A DNA stretch of 64,000 nt from Gnetum montanum (Eukaryota > Streptophyta > Gnetopsida > Gnetales > Gnetaceae). The DNA is taken from positions 1,144,947 to 1,208,946 of the forward strand of contig MNCI01008572.1 of the NCBI GenBank assembly GCA_015680685.1, written 5' to 3'. Positions 56,176 to 64,000 of this stretch are shown here, one piece after another (positions within the stretch are counted from its first letter, which is position 1; each line of letters begins with the position of its first letter). Made by a program: the position numbers and the translations under genes. The notes beneath the pieces are model-generated. The model saw only the letters and a program-made list of their open reading frames with translations, was not told the origin of the DNA and made no database searches.

Positions 56176-57888
56176 TTGGTGTTTTCTTTGAATGAAAGGA
56201 ATATTGTTGTGGATATCATTCTTGTTGTTTTAGGTATGGGTCTAAAGAAGAAGGCATATCAAGAGCTTAGACAAAAGCTCCAAGAGTTCAAGGACTTCTT
56301 TAAAGCTTTTGTGGCTAAGATGCAAGAAGTTATTCCCAAAGTGAAGCTTCATAAGCACCAATATTTTGCAAAAACTTCAAAAGGGGATATTAAGAATTTC
56401 AAGACTAACATGGGAAATATTTTGAGAAGAGTTAATAGAATATCTTCTAGCCATCTAGAAGGAAAGGAAGATGAAGGATTTGATGAAGTAGAGAGCAATG
56501 AGAAAAAGAGTTTTCAAGTATCTCTTATTGGGTAAAGGAGTGCTTAATACTAAAGGATTTCAAAGGAGGAAACCAAGAGCTTCATAAAAAGGACCATGAT
56601 ATTTTCAAGGTCCAAGATGATGTATGCTATTGATGAAGGAGAGTTTCTACCTTGTGAGTCATGGGAGGTGAAGGATCAAAGCCAAGAGAGTGGCAAAGAT
56701 CAAGGGACTTCTTCAAGGAGGATCAAGGGTAGCACTAGAAGGTATGATAGTCATTCCTTTTGCAATTTTTATACACCTTGTGGCAATGGAAAGAAGATTC
56801 TAAGTCAAGTTGAGACTATCTCATGGGAGAGAGACGAGTCTTCTAGCCAAGGTATGTGAAAGAATAATTTCTTTAATGATGTTTTTGATGAATCTGATGT
56901 TAAAACCATGGAGGAGAGTTTACCTTTTGAGTTGGTACCTCCAAAGTGGGATGAAGAGCTTGTTGATGATTCCTTTTAAGAGGAGTGAAAATTAGAATTA
57001 GGAACTCCTATTTGGAATCTTAACCCTTCAAGCTTTGATGAGATTGGACAGTCACATGTTGAAGATCAAGTTGAACCAAAGGTGAACGAGAGAAGCCATG
57101 AAGAGGTACGTAAGAGGGAGCTTGACCTTTTTGATGGTAGTAATGTCTCTCATGTTGAAGCTAGTGTGATGGATGCTAGTTTTCCACTTTAGATTGGTAG
57201 TGGCTTGTTCAATGGTACTTATGAACATCATGATCATTGTGGCGATTGTGATGAGACTAAGAGTCATATTGTGACTTTTGATACCATTGTTAGTAAGAGG
57301 AAGACTAATAATGGTAAATTATTTTATGATGATGGCTATTGGAGTAGTAATTGTAAGAAGGTCATTATTGATGTAAGCAAAGACATTGATAATGATATGA
57401 TTTTCCAGAATTTGGAGATGCTTGCTATTGATTATAATAATGATCAATTTATGAAGTGTGTTGATGGATTTGATTGTCTTTGTTGTAAAATGGAAGTGCA
57501 ACATGAAGGTAATCTACATGGTGGTGATGAAAGGAAGCTAAGTGGTAGTCTTCAAAACACCAAGAAGAAGAATGTGAAGAAGAGGAAAAAGAAGCAAAGA
57601 AAGGATGTTGGATTAAGAAAGCCTAATCCTTTTTCTTTTTCTTTTTCTTTATTTGTTGCAGGTTTGAGTGGTCATGGGGATGCAAGGGAAGAATTCCAAG
57701 GAGATGCTCAAATGAAGGAAGCATGGTGGGACATGAGGACAAGTCCCCATGAGAAAGGAAAGTTCAAAACCAAAACCTCAAATGATATTTATTTTCATGT
57801 TTGTAATGAATGGAGTCATAATTATTGTGATGGCCTTGAATCATGGGGACATGGTGCCTTCCATCTTATGAAAGGTCATGAAACATAA
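56176..57888 (+). pseudogene. Single-frame ORF of element C, unknown protein
   Basis: 570 codons in one frame, ended by TAA at 57886-57888, broken only by seven stops (56533, 56545, 56551, 56857, 56977, 56986, 57190) and no frameshift. A likely true start is the Met at 56239 (MGLKKKAYQELRQKLQEF). Residue features: basic, coiled-coil-like N-terminus; an acidic middle; a Cys/His-rich part (YEHHDHCGDC near 57220; DGFDCLCCKMEV near 57465); a basic run (KKKNVKKRKKKQRKD near 57565, possible nuclear signal); a C-terminus with HVCNEWSHNYCDGL. I recognise no gag or pol domain. It could be a highly divergent gag or a captured host gene. Confidence 0.75.
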
Positions 57889-57894
57889 CATTTT

Positions 57895-57909
57895 TAAGGG
57901 TGGGAGAGT
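57895..57909 (+). promoter_or_regulatory. Polypurine tract of element C
   Basis: AAGGGTGGGAGAGT immediately precedes the 3' LTR. Confidence 0.75.
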
Positions 57910-58873
57910 TGGTGTAGGGGCACCTCTTCTAATTCCCTTACTCTACCCTACATAGTATGTGTCTTTTTGTGATGCGTTTGTTGAAGATGATTCTTGGATG
58001 TTTTGGCATGTTTGGAGGTGTTTTTTGCTTATTTTGATAAGTTTAAGAGGTTCTAAGATTTATGGGGACTTGTTGGATGGCATCCAGAGGCTTTCAATGT
58101 CAAAAGGAACACTTTTATTTTTAGCACCTTTAGAAGAGATGTCTCTCTAAAAAGAAAGACGTCTTCCCAAAGACATCCCCCCACCCCCCGACCCCCAAAG
58201 AGAAGACATCTATTAAAAACAATAGACATCACTCCCAAGATAGGACTTTCATAGAAGATGCCTACATGAAGCCAGAGATGACCCAGATGCATGGGGAAAC
58301 TTCCAAAAATGTTGTTCCAATTCAAGAAATAGCCAAAGTAAGATGAAAAAAACCAAGGATAAGGTGAGAAGACTTGGAAAACATCTAAAGAACCTCAAGT
58401 TGAGGAAACATTTCTAGAGTTTTTACCTTCTGGTTGCTTATAAATATTGATGTAATTCATCATTATAAGTGCTTCAATGCCAAGTGCCAAATGCCAAACA
58501 TCCCAACAGAGGGTAAGAGAGAAAGCTCTTGAGGGAAGAGAGCTTGTGCAAGGAATTTGAGTGAGAGACAAGGGAGAGCACTTGAGAGAGGTTAGGAGAA
58601 TCTCTTATAAGTGTCTTGTCTTGAGCTTAGGCTCCATTGTGAGCAACTAAGAATTCAAAGAGGATAAGTGTGACCTCTAAGATCCTTGGGAGAGTTGTGA
58701 GTTGAGCTTGGCTCCTCATCTTTGATATATTTTCTATGTATTTTGAGAATTATCTTAATATAAGGGAGATTTTCTCCATTTTATTATGTTATTCTTATTT
58801 TCTAAGTCATATCTTCTTGGAATTTGTGGATTGGGTTTTATTGGGATATATCAAGGTGCATACCCCTGCACCA
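57910..58873 (+). repeat. 3' LTR of element C
   Basis: Begins TGGTGTAGGGGCACC and ends GGTGCATACCCCTGCACCA. Collinear with the 5' LTR, with its TATA at about 58438. Shorter than the 5' LTR by several small deletions. It has a C-rich run at 58176-58198. Confidence 0.92.
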
Positions 58874-59556
58874 CTTGTGATATAAAAGAGGGAATCCAAA
58901 TAATTTAACCAATTATCAAATGATCATTATGTGTAATATTTTTGCTAAGTTATTGGGCACTCTACTGGAAAGGAGAATCATTTTTTAGGCTAAAGTTAAC
59001 CAAGTCAAGCCAAGGTGTCAAGTATGTTTTAGACAAATCATACCACTATTGACCACTTAGTTACTTACACACTATATGAGTTTGCAAAAAATTTGAACAA
59101 AAAGTTATTTATTTTGTTAATTTTTTAAGAGCATATGATTTAGTGGTTAACACAAAACTATGGTTGTGGTTGTATACAATTAGCCTTCCTTTAGAATTCA
59201 TTACAAAAGCTCAAGATTATATGAGTAAGTGATTATTGAAATTATATGAGAAAGTGGAAAACCTTGCTTAAGTCCAATAGAGAGGTTAGCAACCTTTACT
59301 TAGGTTCACATCACATCTCAAAATTGAAAGTGAAATATGGATTTAACTTCAATGAGAAGAACACACTTGTAGGTTGTGCAAGCTAGGAGCCCTTGAAGAT
59401 GAGTTGCATGTATTTCCTTTTTGTGTTGAGACAATCCATTTGAGATAATGTTATAATGTTGTAGCAAAAAGCCTATATGATTTGTTTTTGTTGCCCTCAT
59501 TGTTGCTTGGTCAATTTGTATTATATTTTATTTTTCATGAAAATATAATATCTATC

Positions 59557-61260
59557 TGTTGGCGACCGTTTGGGACACGACTGCCAACGAATGTCCTCGA
59601 ACAGGATTTAGGTGCTTGCTGGTCTCTGGCAACACCAAGGCCCAGATACCTCCAAATAGACTCAGTAGTTAATGTGAGTATGTGTGTGTGCTGTTGCGGC
59701 GTGCAATTGTGAAAAATGAAACGATTGCATTGTGTGTAAACTATAGATGACTTATCTTAAAGAGATTCACCCAACTTTGTCAAGTACTGTGAGTTGTTGA
59801 GAGTTCCTATTTTCTTCAATTGCCTAGTTTACACGGTCCTTATAATACCTACTTGTAACAAATAAAATTTTGTAAAAACATTTGAGCACAACTCTGCGAA
59901 TCTACTTCTAATTTTCCCCAGAGAAAGAAATAGTTCCACAAGAAAGCTAGAAATAGAGCAAGATTCGATGGAAATAGACAGAAAAGAAAGCAGATTTGTG
60001 TAGACCTCAAATATTTAAACAAGGTAAAATGACACAAGTAAACACTTTGCAATAAAGCTATCCCAAATTCAATATCTACGAATTGTTCAAACTTCCAAGG
60101 CTCAAATAAGCAATTTCTTCAAGACAATCCTACTATGCTACCAAAAAATTACTGCGTAAACTACCACGTACGAGACTTCATTTTGGATAGATAATGAACG
60201 TCAACAATTGCATTCAATAGAACCTTCAAAAGACTTGACAATTTCTGATTAAAATACCACGGAGATTCACTTTAAAGATAAAATGAAGCTATTCTAGTCC
60301 CATCAAAATACCAAAGATTTTTTGAATCCTCTTGACTATTGAATCATCCAACGGCATGACTACCAGTAGAGGCTCTCTTACAACGATCTCAATAGCAGTT
60401 CTTATACGTTGCACAATAACCAAATTCACTACCAAAATGCTCTTAAGGCTTTCAAACAAAAGTTCTTCTATGGCAAAATTTTAACAGAAATTTTCTATCG
60501 AGCAACAAGAACAACAAGAGCAATCTAAAAATTCCAAAATTATTTGCCAAGGATGATACTATCTAAACCACTAGCTAAATAAGTTAAACAAAATAAAAAT
60601 AAAACATAACTCATAGGACTATGACAAAGAGGCTGAAATCTTTTCTTTAGCAAGCCATCTTACAAGCAATCTTTCACAATTTATTTTTACAAATGCTCTT
60701 CTCCCAAGACTCAAAGTGTGTCTCCAAGTGAGAGCTCAAGTGTGTGATCCCAAGTGTGATGTGAGATCTCCCCCCCAAGTGTCTTTTTTCCTTCTTACCC
60801 CTGAAGCCTTTTTATAAGGTTCATAAAGTAGTTACATTCCAAAATATCCTAGCTAACTTTTCTCCCAAGTAAGGAGGTTATCACTTACCCATCTAGTTAG
60901 GAGGAAGTTATGTAGTTAGGAAGTTATACATAAAGTTAGGAGGAATTTATGCTAATACTAATATTTGTAAATATTACAAATATTGCTTTTGTAAATAATA
61001 GCCTATAATATTTTATTTATTAATTTATTTATTAAAATAAAGCCAAAATCCCCAGTTTAATTTAATTAAGTATTTTATTTAGAATTTTAAATACTAAATG
61101 TCATGTCCTTAGTAATATAAATATCCTGAAAATCCTAAAAATATCTTTTTCCCTTTTCTCAATGTCATATATATATCTTACGCTATGCATACCTAAATTA
61201 GTTCATTTTAATTAATTTTCAGAGTTATAGTTAAGGGGACCTTTCTCAAAATAGCTGAAA
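59557..61260 (-). repeat. LTR of family B
   Basis: Starts TGTTGGCGACCGTTTGGGAC and matches 16967-17270 and then 29246-about 30200, joining the two separated pieces of the element-B LTR in one uninterrupted copy. The minus-strand TATA candidate CTTATAAAAAGG lies at about 60818-60807. The outer edge is unclear; similarity fades near 61.0-61.26 kb. No internal element sequence is adjacent, so it is probably a solo LTR. Confidence 0.7.
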
Positions 61261-61552
61261 TTCAGGGCATCGTGGATGCAGAGGTTACAACGGTTCTATT
61301 TTGTACTTTTCCTGCATTTGACATCTGGAATAATGTCGTGTCCATTTGTTTCAACAGCACCATCGAACCAGTAGGCATCCACAGTGGCATCGGGTTTCTT
61401 TTAACCAATGGAGGTAACATGTTGATTTTATCTTCATCTTGCTGCCGCTGTTAATGACTTGAAATTCAAATTAACATCAAGGTCGTTTTGCGGATAACAG
61501 AGTTGGGAGTGCTGGGATTGTATATCCCTTCCTTCTTCTTTTTGTTCCTCAA
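61261..61552. other. Transition region, no clear gene
   Basis: Base composition rises in GC. Short open stretches exist on both strands (61272-61454 +, 61434-61649 -) without a recognised domain. The minus-strand piece continues the oxidoreductase pseudogene after a frameshift in the T run at about 61550. Confidence 0.4.
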
Positions 61553-62200
61553 TTTTTTTTGGGCCTGGCTCGCTTGGGTCTGGAGCGTATGAACTTTTGA
61601 AGCTCATCAGCATGAGCAACACCAAGCATGGCAGACTCATAATTACCAAGATTACTCACAATCCTCTTCTCAGAAATGAGCTCCGCATACGCAGTCACGC
61701 TGTTGGACACCGCCGACGCCTCCCACTGCCACATGTGATGGAACAGTCTCATCTCGGTAGGAATGGAATCGAACCTGCATGCGCTCGCAACCAAAGACCC
61801 GCTCTCCACAGCTCGGTTGTGGAAAAGGGCCTCCATGCGCTCCATGAACTTGGGCTCACCAGTGATGTCGAGGTAATCAACGTCGACGACGATGCAGGCG
61901 GCGACGATGGGTTTGCCGTAGAGGTGGAACGGGACCATGCAGGTGAGCACGAGGCAGGTGCGCGTGCACAGTTGCTACAGAAAATTCGGGTTGAAGACAT
62001 CGGCCTCCAGAATCGAAATCGTGATCAGCAGCAAAGGAGGGGAGGTCCAACGTACAGCGTCGACGAGCCGGCTGCGGCTGCATCCAACGACGTCGATTCG
62101 CAGGTTCGACTGATGCGTGGGTGTGACTCCGAGCAAGTACCAAACGACTTATTTGCCAGTGAAGCCCGATGCCCCAAAAACCACAACGTCTAGTTTTGAT
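61553..62200 (-). pseudogene. Saccharopine-dehydrogenase-like oxidoreductase, N-terminal fragment
   Basis: The minus strand encodes the Rossmann-fold start DVVVFGASGFTGK (about 62190-62150; G-A-S-G-F-T-G nucleotide-binding loop), then EADVFNPNFL, VPFHLYGKPIVAAC, DYLDITGEPKFMERM, ESGSLVASACRFDSIP and NLGNYESAMLGVAHADEL, ending RPKRARPK at about 61553. This matches the N-terminal third of the plant mitochondrial/peroxisomal-type saccharopine-dehydrogenase-like family (At5g39410 type). Two in-frame stops (FTGK-*; NFL-*) and a truncated end make it a pseudogene. It is GC-rich against an AT-rich background, which suggests a late arrival or former coding constraint. Confidence 0.85.
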
Positions 62201-62204
62201 TATC

Positions 62205-62495
62205 CAGCCCTCAGTCGTGATTCTTCACACCAACCGAAAGTGCCATTGCTAAGAAATGCAACAAGAAGACGATCCTTCGTTAATTTAAATTCACCAAATC
62301 CAAAACCTGTTGGCAATCCATTTGTTGGATCTTCTGCACGCTTCCAAATCTTAACTGGACCATAAAACTTAAGCATAGAATGTAAAGATCCGTTATCCAT
62401 GGTGGTGGCTATTTTTCCAACATAAACGGTGGTTTGGGGTTTCTTAGAAAGAACATTAACAGGAAGTATGCTTTTTGAGGTAAATAATTTAATTC
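62205..62495 (-). pseudogene. RBM25-like RRM fragment
   Basis: The minus strand reads KKPQTTVYVGKIATTMDNG (RNP2 = VYVGKI), LHSMLKFYGPVKIWKRAEDP, TNGLPTGFGFGEF (RNP1-like). This is the N-terminal RRM of RNA-binding protein 25, a splicing regulator (..LCGPVKSWKR.QDPT.G.PKGFGFCEFE). After GEF the frame leaves the family (62290-62205) and stops at TAA near 62206-62204, next to the oxidoreductase fragment. Only part of one RRM is present, with no sign of the downstream PWI domain. Confidence 0.75.
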
Positions 62496-62499
62496 CTTG

Positions 62500-62941
62500 T
62501 TTGCTATTGTACTATCTTCCAATCTCCAATAAAAGAATAATTTGACACTTTAATTTCGTATTCCAAGAAGGCCTCAATATCAAAATTATTTACCAGTAGA
62601 TTACTTCTTCAAAAACACCCATCAACCCACAACACTGAAGCTATAAATTTACTTCTAAATTTACAACCATAGATTGTTCCAATTTTTAATAAAATATTCC
62701 AACTATTCCATGGAATGGCCAAATGTGCCAACATTTCTGCTGCCTCATTTCAAGACTAAAACATATTGAAATTTTCATTGAATTTTTACAGCTGAATAGA
62801 AATCTTTTTTGAGGAAAATTCCCATTTAACATAAGGTGTGATGGGACAAAAACCTCATTCCTAAGCAAAATCAAACTGTACATAACAAAATGTACATTAT
62901 CAAGTCCTTTATGAACTATTCTTGGAATGGAAATTGAATTA
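62500..62941. other. AT-rich non-coding stretch
   Basis: No recognised feature between the RBM25-like fragment and the LTR-like DNA of element D. Confidence 0.5.
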
Positions 62942-63055
62942 TGAGGGTCACCCTAGTGGGAATCCTCATCTCTCTAATTGTTTCATAGGAAATTTCTGAT
63001 GTGATGAAGGCGGTTCTGTTGCTCTCTAGCTTGGTGGAGCTCTCACCTTGATCTA

Positions 63056-63428
63056 CTAGAGCTTTCTCTTCAGCACTTTTCTCATTTTCTTTTTCGAATG
63101 AGCTCTTTTGTTCTTCTCCAGTAGGTCTTTCATTTTCCTCTCAGAAGACAAAAGCTTCTCCCCATCCCCATGATAACTCTTCATAGGTTGGTTGCTCTTC
63201 TCCTTTTTCCTCTTCTTTGGAGCAATCTTGATATCACTCCCAAACATTGGACTCTATATCCAAACCTCTAGTAAGAAAAGAAAATTCATCGGACAACCAA
63301 GCCATAAAAGGACACTCTTTTGGAGCTCCACAAGATCTAGCTTTTAGGTGAGCCCTCAATACATGCTTAGGGCAACATCCCATCACATATGGAATAAAAG
63401 GCTTTCTCATTTCTCTCTCAAACTCCAT
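63056..63428 (-). pseudogene. Small ORF in the LTR-like part of element D
   Basis: Starts ATG at 63428, about 85 bases after the TATA: MEFEREMRKPFIPYVMGCCP..., 64 codons to 63234. An overlapping frame (63247-63056) continues with a very basic protein (APKKRKKEKSNQ; possible nuclear signal). One frameshift near 63240 would join both. Function and family unknown. It may be a decayed gag start or an LTR-encoded ORF. Confidence 0.35.
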
Positions 63429-63810
63429 CTCCCTCTTTCAAATTAGCTCTTTCTTACTCTCCCTACTTAACTTGAATTGAAAGATGATGAAATTTTAGGC
63501 AACTTAACCCTCTTTTTATAGGTGCTAGAAATTTAAACTTCCCCCCAAGAACCTTCAACTAAGTTTCCTTCTTTTTAGGCATTCTAATCATTTGTCATAA
63601 TCCTCACTAAGTAGTGGATGAGTCACCTTCTCCACTTGTCACAATTGTAGAATTCCACTTGTTTCACTTGTAGGCTTCCACTTGCCTCACTTGAAGGAAA
63701 ATTATTTTCTAATCTAAATCAAGCATAATTAAACATATTAATTGACACTATACTCCTAGTAATATTATACCTAATAGTATATACATGTATTATTTTGTGT
63801 AATGACATCT

Positions 63811-64000
63811 TCAAGCTGTATGCAATTGTCCCAAATAATGTTTTATATGCAAAAAATTATATGGAAATTGCAATTCCATGCCGTCCAAAATTGATAATCT
63901 GTAAGTATCCTCTGACAATTGCTTTGTAATTTGAAAGGGACCAATCCATGTCGGGATAAACTTATTTGGTTTCTTCATATTCCATAATAGGACAAGGTCC
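63811..64000 (-). CDS. Gypsy integrase C-terminal fragment
   Basis: An open minus-strand frame enters from the right edge and ends at TGA (63811-63813). It reads LVLLWNMKKPNKFIPTWIGP, FQITKQLSEDTYRLSILDGM, then NFLHIKHYLGQLHTA. The G-P-(F/Y) module (WIGPF) followed by Y-x-L-x-x-L-x-G and N-x-x-H-I-K-x-Y is the integrase C-terminal domain of gypsy elements. No stop in 62 codons, so element D may be younger than family A. Only the end of pol is visible. Confidence 0.8.
   Translation of the reverse strand, partial: DLVLLWNMKKPNKFIPTWIGPFQITKQLSEDTYRLSILDGMELQFPYNFLHIKHYLGQLHTA

Larger units (their letters stand above)
55109..58873 (+). mobile_element. LTR retrotransposon C with one unknown ORF, TSD CTTGT
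   Basis: 5' LTR 55109-56124, internal 56125-57909, 3' LTR 57910-58873. The TSD CTTGT is perfect (55104-55108, 58874-58878). PBS (TTGGTATTAGAGTAAAGG) and PPT are in place. The internal region has no protease, RT or integrase, only one frame (56176-57888). It is therefore a small non-autonomous LTR element that relies on enzymes from elsewhere. The two LTRs have clearly diverged (substitutions and indels), so the insertion is not recent. Confidence 0.93.
52920..59556 (+). mobile_element. LINE, split in its RT by element C
   Basis: A non-LTR retrotransposon on +: coiled-coil ORF1 region (about 52980-53640), endonuclease (about 53740-54420), RT start (about 54900-55108), interruption by element C, RT continuation (58879-59270), and the C-terminal zinc knuckle (59290-59550). 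The reading is restored exactly when element C and one CTTGT are removed. An internal deletion joins RT to the C-terminus at about 59270-59290. It ends against the family-B LTR at 59557. Confidence 0.8.
53740..59556 (+). pseudogene. LINE endonuclease-RT, split by element C
   Basis: Endonuclease part: MVQRGRHFGGILVLVRKSLE (about 53814) and L-I-C-E-D-F-N-A-R-I-G (about 54075-54105, the GDFNARIG block with G changed to E). RT part: FEEVTKGIKKLACNKVVDLD (about 54920), then the element C insertion after KTSKAILL, then IKEGNPNNLTNYQMIIMCNI, FAKLLGTLLERRI (58879-58985). The C-terminal region reads E-E-H-T-C-R-L-C-K-L-G-A-L-E-D-E-L-H-V-F-P-F-C (about 59348-59420), a C-x2-C-x9-H-x4-C knuckle. Not functional. 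Confidence 0.8.
62942..64000 (-). mobile_element. 3' end of gypsy element D
   Basis: Minus strand: integrase C-terminus (64000-63811), followed at once by LTR-like DNA. The LTR-like part has a U3 with three ACAAGTGGA words (about 63665-63620), a TATA (CCTATAAAAAGAGG, about 63524-63511) and a transcribed part holding a small ORF. Candidate LTR limits are TGTCATTAC at 63807 and ...GACCCTCA at 62942. Neither limit is confirmed because the 5' LTR lies outside the window. Confidence 0.55.

Noticed and set aside
61597-62193. 198-codon + strand frame over the oxidoreductase fragment
   Set aside because: It is the antisense shadow of the GC-rich oxidoreductase pseudogene, which matches a known family on the minus strand.

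Overview
The window looks like nuclear intergenic DNA of a plant with a large, repeat-rich genome. It is AT-rich and almost entirely built of nested, decayed LTR retrotransposons, plus LINEs and a SINE. Only one host gene start is convincing (MED30 exon 1 near 51.3 kb), along with two host-gene fragments near 62 kb. The age of the insertions and the repeat style fit a gymnosperm best, but that is inference. No bacterial genes, CRISPR arrays or tRNA genes were seen. Most coding regions are dead, read only through in-frame stops and frameshifts.

Layout. (1) 1-13268: a nearly complete Ty3/gypsy element (A-1, + strand). The window opens inside its primer-binding site. It carries gag, protease, RT-RNase H, integrase, a long spacer, a third ORF (ORF3) and the 3' LTR. 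A solo LTR with TSD ACTAC sits inside the integrase. (2) 13368-14211: solo LTR on the minus strand. (3) 14.3-15.7 kb: unrecognised coding remnant. (4) About 16.97-30.5 kb: a second gypsy family (B, minus strand) with gag and protease only. Its 5' LTR was split by element A-2 (19677-29245, minus), which has gag and ORF3 but no pol. A-2 in turn holds a solo LTR (25871-26565, TSD TAGGG), an N gap and an assembly fold-back. (5) 32.3-45 kb: element A-3 (+; protease, RT, integrase), split by element A-4 (36201-43179, minus, TSD GAAGC), which has gag and protease only. (6) 45-50.8 kb: LINE and copia-like pieces and a SINE. (7) 51.0-52.9 kb: MED30 promoter, exon 1 and an intron with inverted repeats. 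(8) 52.9-59.6 kb: a LINE split inside its RT by element C (55109-58873, TSD CTTGT), which carries one long unrecognised ORF. (9) 59.6-61.3 kb: LTR of family B. (10) 61.5-62.5 kb: pseudogene fragments of a saccharopine-dehydrogenase-like oxidoreductase and an RBM25-like RRM protein, head to tail. (11) 62.9-64 kb: the 3' end of another gypsy element (D, minus), with an open integrase C-terminus.

How it works together. Families A and B and element C show the usual autonomous/non-autonomous split. A-1 and A-3 encode or encoded the enzymes. A-2, A-4 and C kept only structural or unknown ORFs plus LTRs, PBS and PPT, so they probably moved using enzymes from relatives. The most unusual content is ORF3, a roughly 900-codon reading frame with a coiled-coil middle between integrase and 3' LTR in two diverged family-A copies, preceded by a TATA region that shares boxes with each copy's own LTR. 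The second is the unrecognised 570-codon ORF of element C.
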